From Roseinatronobacter sp. S2 (GTDB lineage: Bacteria > Pseudomonadota > Alphaproteobacteria > Rhodobacterales > Rhodobacteraceae): a DNA stretch of 64,000 bases. Of this stretch, positions 27,664 to 34,768 are shown in pieces. Position 1 is the first letter of the stretch, and the number at the start of each line of letters is the position of its first letter. The notes under the pieces were generated by a model, which did no database searches, had not been told where the DNA came from, and saw nothing but the letters and a program-made list of their open reading frames with translations. The DNA is taken from assembly GCF_029581395.1 (NCBI RefSeq), contig NZ_CP121113.1, forward strand, positions 1,422,001 to 1,486,000, in the 5' to 3' direction. Made by a program: the position numbers and the translations under genes.

Positions 27664-28569
27664 GTGAGCGAAGAATTGTCCAGTATCGACCGCGTGCAGA
27701 CATTGCTGCGCGCGCATGCCTATGTCGCCGACCGTGCGCTGTCGACAGTGGTGTATCTGGCGCTGAAGCTGCAACGCCCCGTTTTTCTTGAAGGGGAGCC
27801 GGGCACCGGCAAAACCGAAATTGCCCGCACCCTCGCAACGGCCCTTGGCAGGCGTCTGATCCGGCTGCAATGCTATGAGGGGCTGGATGCGTCCTCTGCG
27901 GTTTATGAATGGAATTTTGCGGCGCAGATGCTGGCAATCCGCGCCGCCCAAGCGACCGGCGACGCACAGGCGATCAAGGACACGCTTTTTGGCCCCGAAT
28001 TTCTGATCGAACGCCCGCTTCTGGAAGCGATGCGCCCCCAGCCGGGTGGCGCGCCTGTCTTGCTGATTGACGAAATTGACCGCACGGATGAACCTTTTGA
28101 AGCGTTCCTGCTCGAAGCGCTCTCGGATTATCAGGTCACCATCCCGGAACTGGGTACGATCAAGGCCACCGAGGCACCGATTGTCATTCTGACATCAAAC
28201 CGCACCCGCGAAGTGCATGACGCCCTCAAGCGGCGCTGCCTGTATCACTGGGTGGATTACCCCGCTTTCCAGCGTGAACTCGACATCCTGACCGCGCGCG
28301 CCCCCGAAGCCTCTGCCACACTCTCGCGCGAAATTGTGGCTTTCGTCCAGCGGCTGCGCAGCGAAGACCTGTTCAAGAAACCCGGCGTTGCCGAAACGAT
28401 TGACTGGGCCAAATGCCTGCTTGCACTCGATGTCGTGGAACTCTCCCCCGAAGTGATCGCCGACACCCTTGGGGCAATTTTGAAATATCAAGATGACATC
28501 GCCCGCCTGCAAGGGCTGGAAGCCAGCCGCATCCTGGACGAGGCCCGCCAGTCCCTGGCCCCGTCATGA
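27664..28569 (+). CDS. MoxR-family AAA+ ATPase (CoxD-like)
   Basis: AAA+ chaperone ATPase of 301 residues. Walker A GEPGTGKTE at residues 44-52, Walker B VLLIDEIDR near 133-141, sensor-type TSNRTREVHDALKRRC near 178-193. MoxR proteins usually work with a VWA-domain protein to insert metals or assemble complexes, and the VWA gene follows 77 bases later, as in CoxD-CoxE pairs. No carbon monoxide dehydrogenase genes are in the window, so the client is unknown. The start is GTG with AAGGG about 8 bases upstream. Confidence 0.9.
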   Translation: MSEELSSIDRVQTLLRAHAYVADRALSTVVYLALKLQRPVFLEGEPGTGKTEIARTLATALGRRLIRLQCYEGLDASSAVYEWNFAAQMLAIRAAQATGDAQAIKDTLFGPEFLIERPLLEAMRPQPGGAPVLLIDEIDRTDEPFEAFLLEALSDYQVTIPELGTIKATEAPIVILTSNRTREVHDALKRRCLYHWVDYPAFQRELDILTARAPEASATLSREIVAFVQRLRSEDLFKKPGVAETIDWAKCLLALDVVELSPEVIADTLGAILKYQDDIARLQGLEASRILDEARQSLAPS

Positions 28570-28570
28570 T

Positions 28571-28632
28571 TTTCATTCTGGTCAAAATATCCTGGGGTGA
28601 ATTGGCGCAGCCAAGAGGGGCAACGCCCCTTG
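28571..28632 (+). repeat. Short 3' intergenic motif, instance 2
   Basis: TTTCATTCTGGTCAAAATAT followed by two small hairpins, TTGGC-gca-GCCAA and GGGGC-aac-GCCCC, filling the gap between the moxR-like and VWA genes. Similar to the motifs at 22136 and 34414. It may attenuate or stabilise the transcript. Confidence 0.5.
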
Positions 28633-28646
28633 ATCGTGTGTGACAC

Positions 28647-29906
28647 ATGGCACGCTACGCGGACCTGTCCATCCCCGAAGATGGCAAGCTGGTGGACAAT
28701 ATCACCCATTTCGCACGGGCCTTGCGGCGTGCAGGCCTGCCGATCGGACCGGGCCGTGTCAGATTGGCAATAGAGGCGGTCGCCGCCGCAGGTTTTGCCC
28801 GCAAGCCCGATTTTTACTGGACCCTGCATGCGGTTTTTGTGAACCGCCCCGAAGAGCGGCAGGTGTTCAACCAGATATTCCGCCTTTACTGGCGCGATCC
28901 GCGCTATCTGGAACATATGATGTCGCTGATGCTGCCTGCGATCCGCAATGTCGCCGAAGAAAAAGCAGCCGAATCAGCGGCAAAACGCGCAGCCGAGGCG
29001 CTTCTGGACGGCGCGCAGGCCCCCGAGCCGCCACAATCAGGCGATGACAGCGACAATACCGAAATCCAGATCGATGCATCGCAGACGGCCTCTGCTGATG
29101 AACGGCTGCGGCATCTGGATTTTGAACAGATGTCCACACAGGAAATGGCGGATGCAAAGCGCATGCTGGCGCGGCTGCACCTGCCGGTCAGGCCGCTCAA
29201 AACCCGCCGCCTGCGCCCCAGCCCCACAGGGCGCAGGCCCGACTGGCGTGCCAGCATGCGCGCCGCATTGCGTCATGGGGGCGAAATGACCCGCATTTAT
29301 CGCCGCGCTCCCGCGACACGCTGGCCTGCATTGATTGTGCTGTGCGACATTTCGGGGTCCATGTCGCAATATTCCCGCATGGTGCTGCATTTTGTGCATG
29401 CGGTGGCCAACCGGCGCGGGCAGGGCTGGTCGAAGGTGCATGCCTTCACATTTGGCACGCGGCTTACGAATATCACCCATCATTTGCGCAGCCGCGATGT
29501 GGATGCAGCCCTGAACGCGGCTGGCGCGCAGGCGCAGGACTGGCAAGGTGGCACGCGCATCGGCGCGTGCCTGCGCGCCTTCAATGTCGACTGGTCGCGG
29601 CGGGTGCTGGGGCAGGGCGCGGTCGTGTTGCTGATATCGGACGGGCTGGACCGCGATGATCCCGCACTTCTGGGGCATGAGATGCAGCGCCTGCACCTGT
29701 CGTCACGGCGCTTGATCTGGCTGAACCCGCTGCTGCGCTGGGACGCGTTTGCGCCGCGCGCGCGCGGTGTGCGTGCCATGCTGCCGCATGTGGACAGTTT
29801 TCGTGCAGGCCATAATGTGGCGTCACTGGACGCGCTGGCGCGTGCGATTTCCGATACGGATGACCATGGCGAGAAAGCGCGCCTTATGGCAATGCTCAAC
29901 GATTGA
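28647..29906 (+). CDS. VWA-domain protein, CoxE family
   Basis: Protein of 419 residues. The C-terminal half is a von Willebrand A domain with a MIDAS motif at about residue 233 (LCDISGSMSQYS) and further metal-site threonine/aspartate (GGTRIG, SDGLDRDD). The N-terminal half is helical and acidic around 120-150. CoxE-type proteins act with a MoxR/CoxD ATPase on metal-enzyme maturation, in the cytosol or at the membrane face. The partner ATPase gene lies directly upstream. The target enzyme is not visible here. Confidence 0.88.
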   Translation: MARYADLSIPEDGKLVDNITHFARALRRAGLPIGPGRVRLAIEAVAAAGFARKPDFYWTLHAVFVNRPEERQVFNQIFRLYWRDPRYLEHMMSLMLPAIRNVAEEKAAESAAKRAAEALLDGAQAPEPPQSGDDSDNTEIQIDASQTASADERLRHLDFEQMSTQEMADAKRMLARLHLPVRPLKTRRLRPSPTGRRPDWRASMRAALRHGGEMTRIYRRAPATRWPALIVLCDISGSMSQYSRMVLHFVHAVANRRGQGWSKVHAFTFGTRLTNITHHLRSRDVDAALNAAGAQAQDWQGGTRIGACLRAFNVDWSRRVLGQGAVVLLISDGLDRDDPALLGHEMQRLHLSSRRLIWLNPLLRWDAFAPRARGVRAMLPHVDSFRAGHNVASLDALARAISDTDDHGEKARLMAMLND

Positions 29907-29952
29907 TCCCGCGCCCGCTTTGCTGCACCATACAGGTCAGGAGGGCCACACC

Positions 29953-30294
29953 ATGCAGATTACCGCCCATACAGACGGTCAGACAGTTATCAGCACGTTT
30001 GAAATGACACCGGGGACGTGCACGGATGTTCTGGATGCATTGAGCGATGCCTATGACAAGGTGATCCGCTTCCAGCCCGGTTTTCTGGGGGGTGCCATTC
30101 ATGTCAATGATGCCCAGACCCGCATTTCCACCTATTCGCGCTGGCAGGCGCGCGCCGATTTTCAGGCCATGTTGCGCACCCCCCAGATGCGCGAGCGTAA
30201 CCGCGAAATTGCGCGGCTTTGCGCGCGGTTTGAACCGGTGTTGTATGATGTGGCCGCCGTTTTCAGCCCCGGCAAACCTGACGAGGCCCCGTGA
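29953..30294 (+). CDS. ABM-fold (antibiotic biosynthesis monooxygenase-like) protein
   Basis: Protein of 113 residues starting MQITAHTDGQTVISTFEM. The GFLGGAIHVND and ISTYSRWQARADFQAML segments fit the dimeric alpha/beta ABM fold (strand-helix-strand with W/Y-S-W type). Many such proteins are small oxygenases or heme-binding proteins; no catalytic residues can be assigned. GGAGG lies 9 bases before the ATG and settles the start. The next gene's GTG overlaps its stop (GTGA). Confidence 0.7.
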   Translation: MQITAHTDGQTVISTFEMTPGTCTDVLDALSDAYDKVIRFQPGFLGGAIHVNDAQTRISTYSRWQARADFQAMLRTPQMRERNREIARLCARFEPVLYDVAAVFSPGKPDEAP

Positions 30295-30836
30295 TTCGCG
30301 CATTTCTGGCGCTGGAATTGCCCCAGCACATTCGCAGCCAGCTTGTATTGCAGCAATTTCTGATGCCGGTTGAGCGCAGGCTACCGCCAGAGAATTTTCA
30401 CATCACACTGGTGTTTCTGGGTGACAGCACGCTGCACCAACTGGAAGACCTGCATCTGGCCCTAAGCGGGTTGCCCATTCCCGCCTTGCAGCTACAGATC
30501 AGGGGGCTGGGGCTGTTTGGCAAGGACAGGCCGCATAACCTGCACGCCGTAGTCGCCCCGGACGAGGGGTTGTCGCGGTTTCAGGCAAAGCTTTTGACCC
30601 TTGCGCGCGGCTGCGGCTTTCACCTGAAGCCCCGCCGCTTTCACCCGCATGTGACATTGTCCTATCTGCGCGAAGGCAGCTTTGACCGCATTGAACTGGA
30701 AACCGCCGTTGCACGGGATGCGCGGTTTTGCACCGATCCGTTCGATGTGCAGGAGGTGGCGTTGTTCCGGTCGGTGCTGCGTTCTGACGGGGCCGTGCAT
30801 GATGTCCTTGAACGCTATGGCCCCGCGCATATTTGA
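30291..30836 (+). CDS. thpR: RNA 2',3'-cyclic phosphodiesterase
   Basis: 2H phosphoesterase of 181 residues that opens 2',3'-cyclic phosphates on RNA ends. Both HxTx motifs are present: HITL at residues 37-40 and HVTL from residue 120. N-terminal MIRAFLALELP is typical of the ThpR/LigT family. The start is GTG, overlapping the previous stop by GTGA, so translation is coupled. It converges on the metallopeptidase gene with a gap of only 11 bases. Confidence 0.92.
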   Translation: MIRAFLALELPQHIRSQLVLQQFLMPVERRLPPENFHITLVFLGDSTLHQLEDLHLALSGLPIPALQLQIRGLGLFGKDRPHNLHAVVAPDEGLSRFQAKLLTLARGCGFHLKPRRFHPHVTLSYLREGSFDRIELETAVARDARFCTDPFDVQEVALFRSVLRSDGAVHDVLERYGPAHI

Positions 30837-30847
30837 CGCGACATGCT

Positions 30848-31573
30848 TTAGAACCTGTAGCCATGCAGATGCGCGCCGTTCTGGCGCAACCATGTCCGGT
30901 GGTGCTGAAAATCGGGCATCAGCCCCGCCACACAGGCCCAATAGGCGCGCGAATGGTCCATATGGCGCAAATGCGCGGCCTCATGCGCGGCGACATAGTC
31001 CAGCACCGGCGGCGGTGCCATGATCAGCCGCCATGAAAACATCAGCCGCCCGTCCGCTGTGCATGACCCCCAGCGCGACCGCGTGTCGCGCAGGCTTATG
31101 GCCGCGACCGGCTTGCCCAGTGCGTCCGCATAGGCCTGCGCCGCCGGAACCAGCGCCCCGCGCGCATGGTGCTTCAGAAACGCCGCCACGCGCGCAGGCG
31201 TTCTGGTGCCGTCCGGGTCGGCGGGGACGAACAGCGTGTGGCCGTCATGGTGCATGCGCGCCGTGGTGCCTGCGGCTATATGCAGGGGCGCGCCCTTGAA
31301 CATGATGGTGCTGCCAATGGTTGCGGGCATTCGTTGGGGCACCCGTTCCAGCGCCTTACGCAGCCAGTCCTGTTTTTCGGACAGAAACCCCAATGCCGTG
31401 GCCTTTGGCAGTGATTTCGGAATCGACAGCGTCACGCGCCCGTCAAGGCCGGACACGCGCAGCGACATGCGTTTTATGCGCGCGGACCGGCGCAGCGTCA
31501 CCTCGATTCCGGGGGTGCCGTCCAGTTCAACGCGTTCGGTCTGCTCCAGCGGTTTATTTGGCAATCGCGCCAT
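30848..31573 (-). CDS. YgjP-type (DUF45/M48-like) metallopeptidase
   Basis: Protein of 241 residues. The zinc motif HEAAH is at residues 197-201, followed by a third histidine in LRHMDHS. The conserved TRSRWGSCTADGRLMFSWRL segment before it is diagnostic of the YgjP/DUF45 (WLM-related) family. Substrate unknown; no signal peptide, so probably cytosolic. It is a single minus-strand gene between two plus-strand units, with the TIGR02300 gene diverging from it. Confidence 0.85.
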   Translation of the reverse strand: MARLPNKPLEQTERVELDGTPGIEVTLRRSARIKRMSLRVSGLDGRVTLSIPKSLPKATALGFLSEKQDWLRKALERVPQRMPATIGSTIMFKGAPLHIAAGTTARMHHDGHTLFVPADPDGTRTPARVAAFLKHHARGALVPAAQAYADALGKPVAAISLRDTRSRWGSCTADGRLMFSWRLIMAPPPVLDYVAAHEAAHLRHMDHSRAYWACVAGLMPDFQHHRTWLRQNGAHLHGYRF

Positions 31574-31694
31574 GTCAGCGGTGTTTCATCTGTTGGCCTG
31601 AAGGCTACGGGGGTGGATAGGGGGCTTTACAGCCCGCATCACTTATGGCACGGCAATTGGCTTGAAGGAAGGCACGCGAATAAAGGAAAACTCG

Positions 31695-32003
31695 ATGTCC
31701 AATCCAGAATGGGGCGTAAAGCGCGTCTGCCCAGAAACGGGCAAACGGTTTTATGACCTGAACAAGAAGCCTATCATCAGCCCGTATACCGGAAAAGAAG
31801 TCACGGTCGAACCACCAGAGCGGCGTGAGTCGATGGTCGTTGCCATGGCCGAGAAGTCCAAGAAGAAACTCAAGGACGACGAAGATCTGCTGGTCGATGA
31901 TGAAGATTCCGTCGACGTGGATGATGAACTGCTGGAAGATGAAGACGACGATACCGTCGCGCTGGACGATCTGGCAGATGTTGCCGGTGATGACGAAGAT
32001 TAA
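31695..32003 (+). CDS. TIGR02300-family acidic protein
   Basis: Protein of 102 residues, common in alphaproteobacteria and without known function. The N-terminal half has WGVKRVCPETGKRFYDLNKK (a CxxxG...FYDLNK motif resembling half a zinc ribbon) and ISPYTGKE. The second half is strongly acidic (runs of D and E with VDVDDELL). The ATG at 31695 follows AAGGAAAA. tRNA-Ala follows 94 bases downstream. Confidence 0.88.
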   Translation: MSNPEWGVKRVCPETGKRFYDLNKKPIISPYTGKEVTVEPPERRESMVVAMAEKSKKKLKDDEDLLVDDEDSVDVDDELLEDEDDDTVALDDLADVAGDDED

Positions 32004-32097
32004 GCTGTCAATTTTTTGACGGTGCCGGTTTTTCCTATTGCGTTGGCGGATTTGCTTTCGTAATAGGCGGGCATCGTCAGGAAGCTGGCGCAACGGT

Positions 32098-32173
<76 letters not shown>

Positions 32174-32267
32174 TATTCTACCTAGGGCGTTGAAAATACG
32201 ACTCTATACCTAGTATCAGACACTTACATGCCAAATTTGGGCCACTTTGGTGGGACTCAAAGGAGGC

Positions 32268-32774
32268 ATGAAAGACTGCGCGGATACTCTGCATCTTCGG
32301 TGTCGAAGCGGGACGTGGTGCTACGTTCGCCGCGTGACCAAGTTACTTGTGCCGATCATCGGCAAGGAATTTATCAAGCACTCGTTGAATACCAAAGACA
32401 AGGCGCAGGCGAAAAAGTTGCGCCCTCTTGAAGACATGCGCGCCGATGCCCTGTTCGCCGCTGCTGAAAATCAGCTTGCGCAATTAAGTTCGCCGCAGGT
32501 TTCAATCAAGACAACCGGCCCGCTTTGCGCAAGGTGGGGTCAGGCCCTGTTCGGGATCGACAACGCATTGATCGGGGACTGGCCGGCTGTCCGCATTCAA
32601 GACGGCAAGGCCTGCATTGTGGCTTTTGGTTCTGTGCCCGACTGGTTGTCGCAGCATGAAGCGGCGCTGCACCGCGAAATGTCGGCGCGTGGGCAACTTT
32701 CGGCACAATGTCAGGACCGGGGCGGCCTGTCGCTACAGGGGCTTGCCCCACGGCAGGCCTATCCCGCGGCGTGA
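32268..32774 (+). pseudogene. Truncated site-specific integrase (N-terminal fragment)
   Basis: The first 60 or so residues, MKDCADTLHLRCRSGTWCYV and on through RRV, KEFIKHSLNTKDKAQAKKLR, look like the N-terminal DUF6538-type domain of tyrosine integrases in this family (LRxGTWxYVRRVP, then SLxTxDxxxA). The expected core-binding and catalytic R-HxxR-Y parts are absent; instead the frame runs through about 100 unrelated residues to a stop. It has AAAGGAGG just before the ATG. It sits right after tRNA-Ala, a usual target, so it is probably the remains of an integrated element. Confidence 0.6.
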
Positions 32775-32783
32775 CGGATGCGT

Positions 32784-32939
32784 CAGGTTTCGTGCATCAA
32801 CAGCTTTTGTTCTTTAATCAGGTGCCGCTTGGTGAATTCGACCGCCGCTTCGACATCACGCGATGCGATCTGCAACTGGGGGCGGGTGTTCGTCCTGCGA
32901 TGGGTTTGGTGGGGTGGGCCGGAAACCGCGCGGGTTCAT
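32784..32939 (-). CDS. Possible small ORF or gene fragment, 51 codons
   Basis: Reads MNPRGFRPTPPNPSQDEH, then IASRDVEAAVEFTKRHLIKE and ends KLLMHET. The C-terminal half has normal GC-rich codon use and a helix-like charge pattern, unlike the surrounding sequence. There is no good ribosome binding site and I recognise no family. It lies in integrase debris, so a fragment of an accessory gene is as likely as a working gene. The rest of 32940-33147 shows no gene. Confidence 0.3.
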
Positions 32940-33147
32940 GAAATCTCGGTTGTGGTGTGTGTTGCGCAGGAATACCCTGAAAAGAAATTTTAGAACAACG
33001 AATTAGCGTGGAATAAATAGCGCGGGGGCAAAAGACTGCTTTGATGAAATCCAGTATGCGGAGTCGCATTTGAACACAGGCTTGTCCGATTTCACAACAT
33101 GAACGCCGCCTTGATCCGCTAATACCGAACTGCAAGGAGTGTTTCGC

Positions 33148-34398
33148 ATGCGCTATTCCGGTTTCAAAATCCTGAAAGAAGCCCTGAGCGGCCATAAAGG
33201 CTGGACGCCCGCGTGGCGCAACCCGGACCCTAAACCACATTACGACATCGTCATCATCGGGGGCGGCGGCCATGGTCTTGCGACGGCCCATTATCTGGCC
33301 AGCAAGTTCAGCCAGTGCAATGTCGCCGTCCTCGAAAAGGGTTGGATCGGCGGCGGCAATGTCGGGCGCAATACCACGATCATCCGGTCAAACTATCTGC
33401 TGGACGGGAATGAACCGTTCTATGAATTTTCCCTGAAACTGTGGGAAGGGCTGGAGCAGGATCTGAACTATAACGCGATGGTCAGCCAGCGCGGCATTCT
33501 GAACCTTATTCATTCCGACGCGCAGCGCGATGCATTCATCCGCCGTGGCAATGGCATGATCTTGCACGGCGCGGGCGCGGAATTGCTAAGTGCCGATCAG
33601 GTTCGGCGTGAATATCCGTTCCTGAATTTCGACGATGCGCGCTTTCCCATCAAGGGCGGGCTGGCGCAGCGGCGCGGGGGCACGGTGCGCCATGATGCGG
33701 TCGCCTGGGGCTATGCACGCGCCGCCGACAGCCGCGGCGTGGATATCATCCAGAATTGCGAAGTGACTGGTTTCCGCATTGAAAACGGCACATGCCTGGG
33801 CGTCGAAACCACACGCGGCTTTATAGGCGCGGGCAAGGTAGGGGTCGCGGTGGCGGGCAATTCCTCGCGCGTCATGGCGCAGGCAGGCATGCGCCTGCCG
33901 ATCGAATCGCATGTCCTGCAAGCTTTCGTCACCGAAGGGCTGAAACCCGTTCTGCCCGGTGTCATCACATTCGGGGCGGGGCATTTTTATTGCAGCCAGT
34001 CCGACAAGGGCGGGCTGGTCTTTGGCGGCGACATTGACGGCTATAATTCCTACGCGCAGCGCGGCAACCTGCCCGTGATCGAGGATGTGGCCGAAGGCGG
34101 CATGGCGCTGTTTCCGGGCCTTGGGCGTGTCCGCCTGCTGCGCATGTGGGGCGGCGTGATGGATATGAGCATGGACGGATCGCCCATCATTGACCGCACG
34201 CATATTGATGGCCTCTATTTCAACGGGGGCTGGTGTTACGGCGGCTTCAAGGCCACGCCTGCATCAGGATGGTGTTTCGCGCATCTGCTGGCCACCGACA
34301 CCCCGCATGACGTGGCCAAAGCCTATCGGTTTGACAGGTTCAGGCGCGGCCGCATGATCGATGAAAAAGGGATGGGCGCGCAGCCCAACCTGCATTGA
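33148..34398 (+). CDS. mgdA: N-methylglutamate dehydrogenase subunit A (sarcosine oxidase beta-like)
   Basis: Flavoprotein subunit of 416 residues, homologous to the beta subunit of heterotetrameric sarcosine oxidase. Seen: the FAD Rossmann motif DIVIIGGGGHGLATAHYLA near residues 30-48, the GWIGGGNVGRNTTIIRSNY segment with the covalent-FMN region, and the C-terminal FNGGWCYGGFKATPASG. It oxidises an N-methyl amine to release a C1 unit. Linkage to mgsABC and gmaS argues for N-methylglutamate, not sarcosine, as substrate. ATG 33148 has GGAG about 10 bases upstream. First gene of the mgdABCD set. Confidence 0.82.
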   Translation: MRYSGFKILKEALSGHKGWTPAWRNPDPKPHYDIVIIGGGGHGLATAHYLASKFSQCNVAVLEKGWIGGGNVGRNTTIIRSNYLLDGNEPFYEFSLKLWEGLEQDLNYNAMVSQRGILNLIHSDAQRDAFIRRGNGMILHGAGAELLSADQVRREYPFLNFDDARFPIKGGLAQRRGGTVRHDAVAWGYARAADSRGVDIIQNCEVTGFRIENGTCLGVETTRGFIGAGKVGVAVAGNSSRVMAQAGMRLPIESHVLQAFVTEGLKPVLPGVITFGAGHFYCSQSDKGGLVFGGDIDGYNSYAQRGNLPVIEDVAEGGMALFPGLGRVRLLRMWGGVMDMSMDGSPIIDRTHIDGLYFNGGWCYGGFKATPASGWCFAHLLATDTPHDVAKAYRFDRFRRGRMIDEKGMGAQPNLH

Positions 34399-34413
34399 GG
34401 GGCGCCATGCAGG

Positions 34414-34440
34414 TTTCATCTTGCCAGAAATACTCAAATA
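34414..34440 (+). repeat. Short 3' intergenic motif, instance 3
   Basis: TTTCATCTTGCCAGAAATAC followed by TCAAATA, 15 bases after the mgdA stop and before mgdB. It matches the motifs at 22136 and 28571 (shared core TTTCATYYTG...AAATAYYC). Confidence 0.45.
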
Positions 34441-34480
34441 ACCCGGCCCCGTTCTGGGCCATCCGCCAAAGGGGGCGCGC

Positions 34481-34768
34481 ATGATCATCAACCACCCGCT
34501 TCTTGGCCCCTGCGATGCGCAGGAATTCACCTATCTGGGCGATGCGCGTCTGATCGATCGCCCCGATGGAATGGCAGGGGGCGCAGAAGATGCGTTCTAC
34601 GACTACGCTTACTTACGCGACAATCCGGCGGGCGAGCATCGCGAGTTGTGGTTTCACGAACAAGGCGACCGCAGTTGGCTGGTTGTTACCCGCAACACCG
34701 TAACCCATGAGATCACTTCTGTGGAACTGGCGCGCGATGTGGCACGCAAACAGGGGCGGGGCGTATGA
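34481..34768 (+). CDS. mgdB: N-methylglutamate dehydrogenase subunit B (sarcosine oxidase delta-like)
   Basis: Small subunit of 95 residues related to SoxD. It retains the family pattern EFTYLGDA, YDYAYLRDNPAG, ELWFHEQGDRSWL and VVTRNTVTHEI. The zinc ligands of the sarcosine oxidase delta subunit are not conserved: the N-terminal CPxCG is replaced by HPLLGPCD, and the GC before R-W is GD. That may mark the N-methylglutamate branch of the family. mgdC overlaps its stop by ATGA, so translation is coupled. Confidence 0.82.
   Translation: MIINHPLLGPCDAQEFTYLGDARLIDRPDGMAGGAEDAFYDYAYLRDNPAGEHRELWFHEQGDRSWLVVTRNTVTHEITSVELARDVARKQGRGV

Noticed and set aside
32818..33291. 157-codon minus-strand frame upstream of and into mgdA
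   Set aside because: It runs antisense into the start of mgdA, and the peptide has no family resemblance; the region is treated as integrase debris plus leader.
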